The notes below the pieces were generated by a model. The model was not told the origin of the DNA. It searched no databases and worked only from the letters and a program-made list of their open reading frames with translations. A stretch of DNA of 64,000 nucleotides. Source: Moniliella sp. 'wahieum'. Lineage: Eukaryota > Basidiomycota > Moniliellomycetes > Moniliellales > Moniliellaceae. Location of the stretch: assembly GCA_003971905.1 (NCBI GenBank), contig RSEE01000020.1, positions 248,001 to 312,000 on the forward strand, written 5' to 3'. Below are positions 23,462-33,430 of this stretch, one piece after another; within the stretch, counting starts at the first letter, position 1; each line of letters begins with the position of its first letter. The position numbers and the translations under genes are program-made.

Positions 23462-24375
23462 GGCGGGGAGGGTGGGGAGAGGGAAGCGGTGGGGGACGCG
23501 TTGATGAGGACGGGGATGAGGATGGGGACGGGGATGGGGATAGAGATGGGGTCTGCGGATGGGTTGCTAGTTGGGGTCGAGATTCGAGATAGGCTTTGCT
23601 GCAGCTACGCTCCCGCGAGCGCCCGCACATACTGGTTGGGCTGGCACGGGCCTACTCGTGCGTGCGCTGTGTCCGGCTGGGCGTTGTCGTGCTGCCTACT
23701 GCGTGCTGCCCTGTGCGGACTCAGACTGAGTACTCAGACTACGCTCTCAGACTAGTGCTCAGACCGAGTCGGCAGTTCAAGTGAAGCTTCAAGTGAACGC
23801 GGACGTTGATCGAGGACAGAGCACTGGCGGCTCGGGCGCTGCTATCGGCTGGCATTCGAACCACGCCGCCCAATCGATAGCGTGGCCACTGCCCCCACGC
23901 AGCCCGCCACCGCCCGGCCACCCCGCCCAGACAGGGGCCGTGCGCGTCTTGCCACCGCGCCGCCGCAGCATTGCAGCAGCCCAGCCGACGATCATGCATC
24001 ATGCATCATCTCATCCATCATATATCCCTCGGCTGCTAACCCTGCCCACAGCACACTGCCCCCGTTCTGCGTCGTTTTAGCCGCCTGGTGCGTTGCGCTT
24101 ATACTGGTTGCAGCTCCGGCCTGCTCAGGGCCTGGCTGCCCACCCAGTCAGCACCCAGTACCCAGCCTTTTCTAGCCTGGGAATCTCAGGGCGGGTTGGA
24201 AGCAGACTCACATGCGTGGAGCAGTCATCGATGTCATCCCTGCGCGATCGAACAGAGTGCTTAGTCAGCGCCCTCTCTCGCACTGACCGGTTGAACGATT
24301 GAACGATTGAACGATTGAACAGTCCACGGTAGAACGCTGGCTGAACCTCAGGAGTTAATAGCCTGACTAGTTACA
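23462..24375. other. intergenic, upstream of PKA gene
   Basis: No gene recognised. AGTACTCAG-type units lie at 23715-23765, ATGCATC units at 23993-24008, and a GAACGATT octamer in three tandem copies at 24293-24316. The GC-rich stretch 23480-23570 is an imperfect GGGGAT/GATGGG purine repeat in the 5' region of the PKA gene. Confidence 0.5.
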
Positions 24376-26340
24376 TTAACTGCAGATGTTCTCGCGTTGG
24401 TCTGTGCCGTCCGCGTCGAACACATGCCAGGCATAACTCTCTCCCGGCCTCAAGTCGGCGGTCAAGGCGGGCAGGAATAGAACCCGCGATTCCTTCGTTC
24501 GCCTGTGTAGGACGGAAGAGGGGTCAGCTCGGCAGTTGCCAGCAGCGTCCGCTCTCCACACTACACATCAATCGTCTTTTGGCTTAAGCGAAGACGGCGT
24601 CGCGATTTCTCTTCATTTTCTCCCATCATTTCCTCACCTGCACTCTGCTCCAGTACGTGCATTACCCACTCTCTGGCCGGCAACCTCGTTTCTAGTGGGA
24701 ACGAGAGGATCCTCGCCAGTGCTTCCTTTCCCGACTCGGCCACCGATGCAGGGGGGGGGGGGGGGGGTCTGGAGAGAGACATCGTACTCGGCCTGATGGT
24801 GCTGTGAGAAACTACAAATGAAGTCCATGGAGTCCCGTAGGGCAACCTTCATTCCCGTACCCCAATATGTTTCACCGCGCCCACTCGCCTGCCCTTCTTG
24901 AGCCACTGTGCACCCATCATTCTCTCTCGTTCTATTAATGGCGGCAGGTGATGACATCGTAAATGTATACATATACCTCCTGTTACCCCCTGTCACTTCA
25001 TGACACCACCCCGAAAGCAACGGAGGAGATTCCATGACTAATAGGGAAGGCAGATCAAGCTGCGAAGAAGACCGAACCTGCACTTTCTCCTCCCCAGCTC
25101 ACCCTGTGTTGGAGCAGGCCGAATCACCCGCAGCTAAGGATGTTCCGGTGTCCACTCCGATATCACCTCATCGTTCGGCTCTTCCCGTCTGGCCAGGGCA
25201 GAGTATCAGAACCCCTCAGTGAAACGATTGGCTTCTCAGCCCCTACCAACCCTTGCCCCTGCCTCGCCTTCGACCTTCATCCAGACCCGTCTTCGTCCCA
25301 ACATGCCTGTCCTGGTCCCCTTATTTCGAACTTTGCAAGTCCATCCGATTCGTCTCGCGGTATTCAATACTAGCACGAGGACAATCTTTCGTCCACTTAT
25401 TGTGTCTCAAGCTCCACCACCAAACATCCTGGTCAGACCGAACAATAAACTCGATGTAAATGGTATCCTCTTCCGTCACCTCTTCCTATCGAACGGGTGT
25501 CAATCCGACATTCTGCTTATGCATTGGCCCAAGGAGACGGCCAACGCGGCGCTCACACATTCCAGAGTGCTTCTACCAGGGGCGCTTGCCACATTGAGGC
25601 AGCAGCGCAAGCCCCCAGTGCAACTAGGCCGATGACGAAACACAGGTCCGAGATCGGGCTTAATGGCCCTCTGACCGCTGCATTGTTTGCCAGTAGGGCT
25701 GCCTCGAAGAGGCATGTGCTATACCACTGCAAAAGCGCCGGCCCTCTTCCCCTCTGCCCCAGCTACCTCTTTCTCGGACGCAGTCCTACCGTGGTTCTAC
25801 ATGGTATCAACCTCATGTCTCCAGACCACGCGACACCACCGTTTTTGCCGCCGTTGGTGCCCTGTGTGACAAGTACGACAAGGAGCGTGAGGGAAGAGCG
25901 ACTCAAGGAGTCATCCTTGACTGTGGTTGGCAAAATGCCACTTTTGAGGACGAGAGGTGAGGCTGTCCCAGCATCTCTGTGCGCCTTACACTCGGATGTG
26001 ATGGGTCTTTGTTTGCCCCCCCCCCACCTGCTGCTCTGCTTTTCACAACCGAAGAAGCACAGGATGTGGAAGAGCACGAGGGGAGGATGGCCAGGGCGGT
26101 GTGTGATGTGAGCCTCGCGGCAATTTTCTGCAGGAGTGGATGCCTACCAGAACGTCTGCCTCAACGGGGACATGAAAATCTACATGGCCTCTCCTTCCCC
26201 GGAAGGGTCTCTAGCCTACCCCTTGGGAACGTCCCTGAGCACGCTCTATCCTAGCTGATCAATTTTCGTCCCCCTCCTAGCGACCGCCTTAAGTCCAAGG
26301 GCCACCTGTAGATGCCAAGATCAGTCGCCCAATTCCTCTC
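24376..26340 (+). other. unidentified coding-like region
   Basis: Several open stretches on the plus strand look like exons but match no family I know. The clearest are TTVFAAVGALCDKYDKE followed by TQGVILDCGWQNATFEDE (about 25836-25955), and VDAYQNVCLNGDMKIYMASP followed by LAYPLGTSLSTLYPS (about 26135-26254, ending in TGA). Possible introns lie between them (donors GTGAGG at about 25953 and GTGTGT at about 26098; acceptors CACAG and TGCAG), but I could not find one splicing pattern that joins all pieces in frame. A run of 17 G at 24751-24767 and of 10 C at 26016-26025 make the frame unreliable. Function unknown; direction plus is likely. Confidence 0.35.
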
Positions 26341-26570
26341 ACTTATTGGGCTTTGATGTGTTTGTACGACGATTCGGATACCAAGGAGATGATCATCTCC
26401 ATCGGCCGCTTCCAGTACCATTTGGTGCCCTTGTGGTTAGGTGTAGCCGCGTCAAGCGTCCAGCCTTCAAGCTTCACCCTTTCTACGTTTTGAGTTGGAC
26501 CGCCTTCGCACGTGCATTGGATTTTGCTGTGACTGGCTAGGAAGATAGCATTCACGAGGACGGGTCCGGG
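26341..26570 (+). other. possible 3' exon of unidentified gene
   Basis: An open stretch reading LMCLYDDSDTKEMIISIGRF then HLVPLWLGVAASSVQP and ending at TGA near 26495 has coding-like composition. It could be the last exon of the unidentified plus-strand gene, but no link can be shown. Confidence 0.25.
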
Positions 26571-27230
26571 TTATCCTTCTCTTGTAGCCCAAGCCACTTC
26601 CACAGAGTCCACTCTTCGTATACTTGGGGCTGTGGGGTTACCGTACCGCTCCTGCCAGCCGGGGCGCAAAGTCAACTCGACCTCGCGCATGGTAGCCAGG
26701 TTGTTGTAGTAGGACGTTAGGGAGAAGATGTAGGCCGACGTGACCCCCGCCGCTGTGCCAGGAAATAGATCGGTTAGCGATCTTCGGTTGAGCCTACACG
26801 AGGGAGAGACAAGAACGTACCAACACCAGCGGCCATAGAGGCATTCCAGGTCATGCCCATATAACGCGAACGTGCGTACAGGTCTGTGCGCAGCAGCAGG
26901 CAGGTTAGACGGCAGGCGGAGGGAAGGCAGACACAAGATGCGAGGGGGGAGGGGGGAGGAACGTACAGGTGATGAGCCCAGTGCCGAAACCCATGGGGAT
27001 TCCCTTGTACTGAGCATTGTTCATCGCCTCGGTGGCATCGACGGCAGAGAGGGTGTCCGCGTAGGCACGCAGGATCTCGGCATTCTCCTTGCCAGGGGAG
27101 GGGTAAGTTCACCGTACGGGTCGGCCACATGAGTGGGCTGAGCTGGCGCTGGCGCTGCTTCGGGTGCCCCTTGGGGAAGCGGGCCAGATGCGGCGGCGGC
27201 GGATGTGGGCTTGGAGGTGGAGTTGCCCAT
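26571..27230 (-). CDS. small conserved-type protein with N-myristoylation-like start
   Basis: The protein starts MGNSTSKPTSAAAAS, a good N-myristoylation context (Gly2, Ser6). An Ala/Pro-rich stretch follows, then NAEILRAYADTLSAVDATEA, KGIPMGFGTGLIT, YARSRYMGMTWNAS, and a hydrophobic segment around GVTSAYIFSLTSYYNNLAT. It ends in a charged tail. Two introns fit well: 26884-26966 (83 nt, CTAAC branch) and 26753-26820 (68 nt, CTAAC branch), both with GTACGT donors. One frame slip near 27095 is cured by one more C in the run before the Gly-Lys-Glu-Asn segment. The product is about 165 residues. I do not recognise the family; a small membrane-associated or organellar protein is inferred. It is divergent from the coiled-coil gene, with 371 bases between the two starts. 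Confidence 0.6.
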
Positions 27231-27601
27231 CGCAGACGCGGGACGCGGTGGGAAGGCAGGCGAGGGAAGAAGATGGCTGATGGGTGGGGAGCGAGGATGT
27301 GCAGCGTTGGTTTCAAATTGCAAACTGCTCCGGTGGGGCATGGAACGCGGCGGTCAGTATTTGAAGTAGGACTATTAGGTCTGGTAAAGCTATTAGCAAC
27401 CAGGAACTCGCAGACATGGGAAGAAAGCAGCAAGTTATAAAGCACCGCCGCCTCGAGTACTGATGGTGGGCGGACGTACAGGAGCACTGTGGCGGCCAAC
27501 AGCCCCTGTCGCCCTCCCCTCCTCGGAAGCCAGCACCCAGCACCCCACCCCCCCCCTTCGTATTCACTTCCGTACCATCTACTCTCGTTCGGTGGGCCAT
27601 A

Positions 27602-30521
27602 ATGAGCACCCCCGCCTCCCCCTCGCCCCCTGCCCTGCTGACCAACAGCGACGACGACACCCGTTCGCTCCGCCGCGAAAATGCTCGGCTGCGCCGCCAG
27701 CTCAATGCCCGCGCCGGTATTGCGACCGACCTGGAACGCCTCGCGGCCCAGCTGGCGGTCGAGCGCGACCAGGCCGCAAGCACGATTGCCTCCCTCACTG
27801 CCTTGGCTGCCGTCTTTTCCCATGGACCCGCCTGGGTCCACATCCTGGCCAACGCATTGGCTTCCGTGCGTGCCGCGCTGGAGACCGCATCGCAGGCCGA
27901 TGGGACGAGGCACGTGGACACATCAAGATGCTTGGCCCTGCCTTTTCCCTGGCCCAGGGCCTGGGCACCAAAATGAGGAGCAGCAAACGGAGCATCCTCG
28001 GCATGGAAACGACCTCCCCCACCCCCACTGGCCACCAACAGGATCAGGATCAAATCGACCGGTTCCAACCAGATCCGTCTGTTGGAACAGATGTGCGAAC
28101 AGGAGCGTCAGCTGCGCATGTTGGGCGAGCGCAAATGTGCACATGTGCTTCGGGCCTTGCGCGATCCCGAACCGTCATTGGCCGCTTTGGTCAAGGACCG
28201 GTCTAGGGAGGCCCCATTCAACCCAGCGCCCCTGATGCACGTGGGCCAAACGCCCCACCATCAGAGGCGCTTCTGACGGAACAAAGGAGGGGGTGACAGC
28301 TGATCAAGCCGGCCTGTGGCGAGCTGTCTGTGAGCGAAAAGGACCGGATGGATGGGCGGCTTGCTAAGCTAGGGACCAACCTTATACCGCGCTTGGCCAG
28401 TGCGACGTGCTCGAGGAATGCGCCTCAGCAAGACCGAGTCGGAGAGTGATGGGGCCTGTGTGCAACTCCATGTGCTGGCTCAAGCAGTGGGCTGCAAGCA
28501 GAGACCCAGCCTGGTGATTCTCAGCTGGTACAACAGGCAAAGGATGAGACCGATGCGCTGACGCAAGCAAAGCAACGGGAGGCGGATGCGCTTGCGCGAG
28601 CCGAAAGCAGAGATCCAAGCGCGCCAATACAAATGCGAGACGCATCAAGCACAGTCGCGCGCCGATGCGGCCGAGATGCGGGCGGATAAACTGGCGCGGC
28701 AGTTGGACGAGCAGGAGGAGGACCAGGTGCGGCAGATTGCTCACGCGGAACACACCAGCCCAGTCCCGCACCCTTGCCATGGAGCTGGAACAGGCACTGC
28801 ATCGCTCCAACGAACGAGAGGTTGAGCTTACCTTGCGTCTGCGGACGAAGAAGAAGAAAGTTGCGACAAGCTCATCAAGCGCGCGAGGCGCTTGCGTTGC
28901 AGGTGGCTGAGATGCGATCGGAGTTGGCGTTGATGCAAAAAAATGGACGAGGTATGGTTCCACTCCGCACGGTGGATAGAGCGTTGGACTTGAGCGATCG
29001 ACTTCTGCGTAAAGGTCACCGCTTTCGAATCGCTCCAGAAGACGAAAGACAGCTGGAATCGCGTTTGTCAGATGCGCAACGCAATATGGCCCTGTCACAG
29101 CACTCGCAGGAACGATGGAACGTACGCGCGATCAGTTATTGCGCCAGCTCAACTTGGCCAAACCAGAGCGGCTACCCTGGCAAAGGAAGTGCAAGACCTT
29201 CGCTACAGCCTAAATAAGGACCGTTTTGAGTCCGAGAGAGGATGATGAGCTTCTCCCCCCCCTCGAGCGGGAGCGAGACGAGACGCTGGCTCTTCTCATG
29301 GTTGTGGGAGGGGAGCGCGACGAACTGCAAGCCCGCTTACGGAAGGCAGAACCACTGCACATGCCTCCCAGTGGGAGAAAGAACGGATAGAGGCGGACCT
29401 ACGACAATCTCAGAGACGGGTGGCAGAAGTGGAAAGCGAGCTACAAAAAGCTCGTGCGGATACCCAAACAGCTCAGCAGGCCAATGAAAATCTGAAGAGA
29501 AGTACCTAGCGCAGGTTGAGGCTGAACGAAACCTGCAATGGGGGAAAGAACTTCATCGCCACCTTGGTGCGATGGAAGAAGTCTTCCGGCGGGAACTCGA
29601 ATCGCACTTGGCCGAAGCACGGATGAATGTGCAATCCGACCGTGCACCTACCCCTGTCACGGTTCCTGACCTGTCACCGCTACAAAACAGGCTGGTGGAA
29701 GTCGAACAAGAGCTGACTTGGCCTCTGTTCGGGCGCATGCTTGGGAAGGGGAGCGCACTTCCCTCTTTCAGCTGATCTCTCAGCTTTGTACCGAGGAAAT
29801 CAAGCGATCGAACGTGCTCATTCGCGGAAGCAGCTGTCCAGCGCCCCTATGCTCGCCTGTATTCCTGCACTGGGCCGGAGGTTCGCACAGAACACGTCCC
29901 TCAAGTCTCAAGTAGCCCATCCCAGACAGATGAGGAGGTCCAAACCCTGCGGGAAGCACTTTGTCTCTCACACCGGGAACGAGAGGAAGAGCGCTTTCGT
30001 CGTATTGATGCACAGAAGGGGTATGCTGTTGGTCTCCAAGAAGTCCAGCACGCACTGTTGGAGGCTAATCGTGCAAAGGATACCGTTGAAACGCACAAGA
30101 GTGTCCTCAAAGAACATGCGCGTGACCTGCTCTGCCGCCTCCAGGAGGCTCAGGAAGATCTGCGCCTTGCTCAGCTGGAGCGAGATGAATTGTACGTGGA
30201 CTCGATGCAAAAGTGGGGCTTAACATTAACAAGAGAGAAAGTAGGCTAACGATTCCAGCAGGCGCACCCACCTTGCCGCTCTCCAAGCTGACTTGGAACC
30301 GCTTCAGGCGACGTTGCCTTGAAGGAGGCAAGGTATCGACTCCCCCTTTGGATCAGGTTACTTCAGATATTGCGAAGAAGAGCTCCGATGAACCGGAACC
30401 ATACGAAGAAGTGAAGGAAGATACTGAGGAGACGACATTGGTCAATTCCCCCACGCTCTCGTTGCAACGCAGAGCCACGCTGTTTTCGCCTTTGGCCTCA
30501 CCAGTCACCGCCATCTACTAG
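27602..30521 (+). CDS. long coiled-coil protein
   Basis: Nearly the whole protein is predicted coiled coil, in pieces split over three frames. Examples are RSLRRENARLRRQLNARAG and LERLAAQLAVERDQAAS near the start, AEMRADKLARQLDEQEED (about 28670), ERIEADLRQSQRRVAEVESE (about 29390), RRELESHLAEARMNVQ (about 29590) and LCLSHREREEERFRRIDAQ then LLCRLQEAQEDLRLAQLERD (29970-30190). The last stretch is Ser/Glu-rich and ends LASPVTAIY before TAG at 30521. About ten frame changes occur over 2.9 kb. The total would be close to 950 residues. No motor or membrane segment is visible. Structural roles such as spindle-pole, septin or nuclear-pore scaffolds are all possible; none is supported specifically. 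Confidence 0.65.
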
Positions 30522-30881
30522 TCTGTTCACCCCGTTGCCCAAAAACTAAAGAAGCAGCTTTGGTCCTCGCCTCGGAGTATGAAATCCCCCGCGAACGCAG
30601 CCACCCCATCCACGCGCCACGGACCCTGTCAGCATGCGCCTGGCTGCAGCACGGGCTGGCCGAGCCTACGTCCCCCAATGGTCCAGTTTAATTCGCGGAC
30701 ACCCGCGCAGACCTAGGGGGAGGATTGACTAAGGATGCAGCCAACTTACCATAATGCAGCCAATCCAACATCGCCCTGATCATGTTTTCAGTCCAGTTTC
30801 ACTGCTTTTCCATTATGCATTTCCTCACCGCACCACCACCGGCTGCACATTGTCCTTCCATGTCCCCGTTTCAATTTTTCA
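30522..30881. other. short intergenic gap, convergent genes
   Basis: No gene recognised between the convergent ends of the coiled-coil gene and EFG1. Confidence 0.4.
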
Positions 30882-32078
30882 CTATCCCCAGGCTTCAGCC
30901 CCTTCCTGTTTCGCGTCCCATTCGGCCAATCCATGCTCACATTCTATGCTATGCGGAATGCACCGGTTTGGTGGCACCCCCAGGTCAACCCCCTCTTTGT
31001 GCAAGGCCAAGGTATGCATGTAGTTCACATGGTTACAAGTCAAAAAAGTCGTCCCCCTCAATTGTGGGAGGCGCCGACTTGGTAGAGGGAGGAGGGGAGG
31101 ATTGTTTCTTGGCCTCTTTTTCGATGAAGGCGCCTTCGTCTCCACCCGGACTCTTTTAGCTGGGGGTGCTTCTGGCTCACTCTCGGATTCCGATTCCGAC
31201 TCCGATTCGGAACTAGAGCTGGAGCTGGAGCTGGACTGGAGCTGGACTGGAGCTGGAACTGGAGCTCGAGTCAGACTCTGATTCCGAGTCCGAGTCCAAA
31301 TCCAGACGGGAGGCCTTTTCCTGTGCGTCCTGTTTGGCATGCGCAGGCTCTTCACTGGTTGGCGAGGTACCTTGTCCTCTTCCTTTTGCAATTCTCGCTT
31401 GGCTTGATACCGCTCCGACAGCATCGTCTCGGGCTCTTGTTCCAGGTCACCCGCTTCAAACGCTTTCCTCACCTGCTCGTGGAACTCCATTGCCGACTTC
31501 AGCGCCGCATTTCCACTTACCGCATGTTTGGCACGCTTCGCGTCCGACGACAAGTCGACCTGGAGCAGCGACACGTACTTTCGTTCTGGCGGATAAGTCT
31601 GTGGCATGTCAGTTGGTCCGCGTCAGGAAAAGGGAGGGGGGCAACATACCAAAATGTAGTGCAGCAACACACGTGCATCGCGAATTCGGTGCTCCAATGT
31701 CTTCTTGTCTTGCGGCGGGGCCTTGACGAGCCGGCGCTTCAACTTGGCTACTTGGCGCTCGAGCTTTGTACGCTCAATGAACTTGACCTTGTGGTAGCGC
31801 TGGGCAGTATGGGCGACCTTGGTCTGTTCCTCGGCGCGTTGGAGGTCGGAGAGCAGTGCAGCCTCTTGCCTCTCGGCCTCTTGTCGCACATCGGCGCCTA
31901 CGTTGGGTTTGTTCAGCAGGAAGCGCACGCGCCGCTGGGCCTTGAGCTTGTTGATGGACACGGCCTTCTTCTGGGCACGGGGCCTCGTGTTGGCGCTGGT
32001 GCTGCTGGCATCACGCGAGCGGTTGTGGGGCTTGCGCTTGGCCGCCGAGGCCGAGTGGGGCGCCTTCTTGGGGGGCAT
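30882..32078 (-). CDS. EFG1: rRNA-processing protein Efg1
   Basis: A nucleolar factor of the Efg1 family, needed for 18S rRNA maturation in yeast. The start MPPKKAPHSASAAKRKPHN opens a basic, nuclear-type N-terminus. The family core reads KKAVSINKLKAQRRVRFLL, ADVRQEAERQEAALLSDLQ, YHKVKFIERTKLERQVAKLK and DARVLLHYIL. An intron at 31599-31649 (51 nt, GTATGT donor, CTGAC branch, CAG acceptor, phase 0) joins this to TYPPERKYVSLLQ and a helical region (SAMEFHEQVRKAFEAGDLEQ). The C-terminus has Ser runs and a Ser-Glu repeat, coded by an imperfect GAxTCx repeat at 31170-31300, then a basic KRVRVETKAP patch. The reading frame in the last 50 residues is uncertain, so the stop at 30882 may be too far downstream. 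An ATG further upstream (32216) exists but lies in the short promoter shared with FUN14. Confidence 0.82.
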
Positions 32079-32392
32079 GGTGGCTGGGGTGGTAGTGGTA
32101 GGCCTCGCCGAAGCGCGGAAGGGTGTGGATGATGATGAGCATCTGGGATGCAGGGGGCAGCCGTCCAAAAAAATAAATCGGTGCAAAGCCACCCTGCTGG
32201 CGGGGTCGACGGTCACGTGACTCGATGTGGTTAGCGCTAAGCCGCTAAGCGTTAAGTTGGGTCCTCAATATTCAATGACGTCACGCGTCATGGCCCGCGG
32301 GGGGCCCGGAGCGGGGTGTTCGGTGGTCGATGGGCGATCGTCCGTCCGCGGCTTCGTCGCTGGCCGACGCACCCGTAGCCCATCCACCCGCC
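32079..32392. promoter_or_regulatory. divergent promoter EFG1 / FUN14
   Basis: A 314-base gap separates the two divergently read starts. It contains a TGACGTCA-type palindrome (AATGACGTCACGCGTCA at about 32274-32290), a candidate bZIP/ATF site, and a TCACGTGA E-box-like palindrome at 32214-32221. Function inferred only. Confidence 0.4.
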
Positions 32393-33169
32393 ATGCTCAC
32401 CGCCTGTCTCCGTGCCCGCCCGGCCGCCGTCGCGCTCGGCATGGGCTCCAGCACCAGTCTGGCCCGGTGCATGCGTCCGGTGCCCCGCCGCCTCCTTACC
32501 ACCACCATCCGCGCAACCGTCCTGCGACCAACACCCCCGCTTTCCTCGCTGCCTATGCCCACCCCGCCCTCACGCCCACCCGTCAGCCCCCACTGTGAAC
32601 CACACCTCTGGGCTGGCGTCGCGGCCCTGGGGATGGGCGTCGCTGCCTGGAGCGCCCAGGCGGTATATTGTGACGATGGAACTCCTCTTGCTGCCAATGC
32701 CAGCGCCGAGCCGCTGCCGGACCCTTCGCAGGAGCCCCCGCCCAAATCCATTGTTGATGCCAAACAGCTGGGTTTTGGGACGGTCGCTGGCATTTGCACT
32801 GGGTGTTTGTCAAAAAGGGTCTCAAGTTGATCGCGTTTGCCTTGGGGGGGTCTACATTCTTCTCCAGTACATGAGCTCGCAGGTACGTCTTGCTCTCGCC
32901 TCTCTTCTCCCGGGCCGATCAAGGCGGCAGTATGAGTCGGCACAGATACCTAACACGCTGGGCAGAGTTGGATCACAGTCCATTGGGGCGCGTTGCGTCG
33001 CGGTACGATACTTGGGTCGACGTAGCAGCTGGGGGCCCCGAGGACCCAGCGTCGGCTCACTCGTCCAAGGCCTGGCGCATCTGGCAGCGTTTCGCCCACT
33101 TCCTCACCCACAACTTCCAGGAACGCCACCTTCCTTGCTGGCTTTGTCCTGGGAGTTCGTTTGGGCTGA
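32393..33169 (+). CDS. FUN14-domain mitochondrial membrane protein
   Basis: A FUN14/FUNDC family protein, an outer mitochondrial membrane protein linked in other organisms to mitophagy and lipid handling. The N-terminus MLTACLRARPAAVALGMGSS is Arg-rich without acidic residues, like a mitochondrial presequence. A hydrophobic segment (LWAGVAALGMGVAAW) follows, then the FUN14 core LGFGTVAGICTG. After one frame slip at 32801-32803 (one more G restores it) comes KLIAFALGGVYILLQYMSSQ. An 83-nt intron at 32883-32965 joins this to SWITVHWGAL. The C-terminus ends in TFLAGFVLGVRLG and TGA at 33167-33169, the usual FUN14 ending. An upstream in-frame ATG lies at 32330; 32393 is preferred because it begins the presequence. 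Confidence 0.87.
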
Positions 33170-33430
33170 AGCTCGAAGCATTCAGACCTGCTGCTTAAAT
33201 GATGACGGACCTGCCCCCTCTCACGCAGTTGGGCTGCCTGTAACTGCAAACTATCGTTCTCAATGGAAGCCGTGCACTCATGCTGCCGTAACTCCCAAGC
33301 AAAGGTATCACCACAATGGAGCTCTTAGGAGTTAGGTGGGCCAGAACAGGTCAAAAGCAAACGGAAGGGAAGTAGAAAAAACGAAGAGAGACGCGGACAA
33401 ATAGCCAGGCGCGTGTTAAGACCTTAGGTC

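Noticed and set aside
25440-25640. BTB/POZ domain in the unidentified gene
   Set aside because: LFLSNGCQSDI and HSRVLLPG vaguely fit a BTB pattern, but the rest does not follow in any frame.
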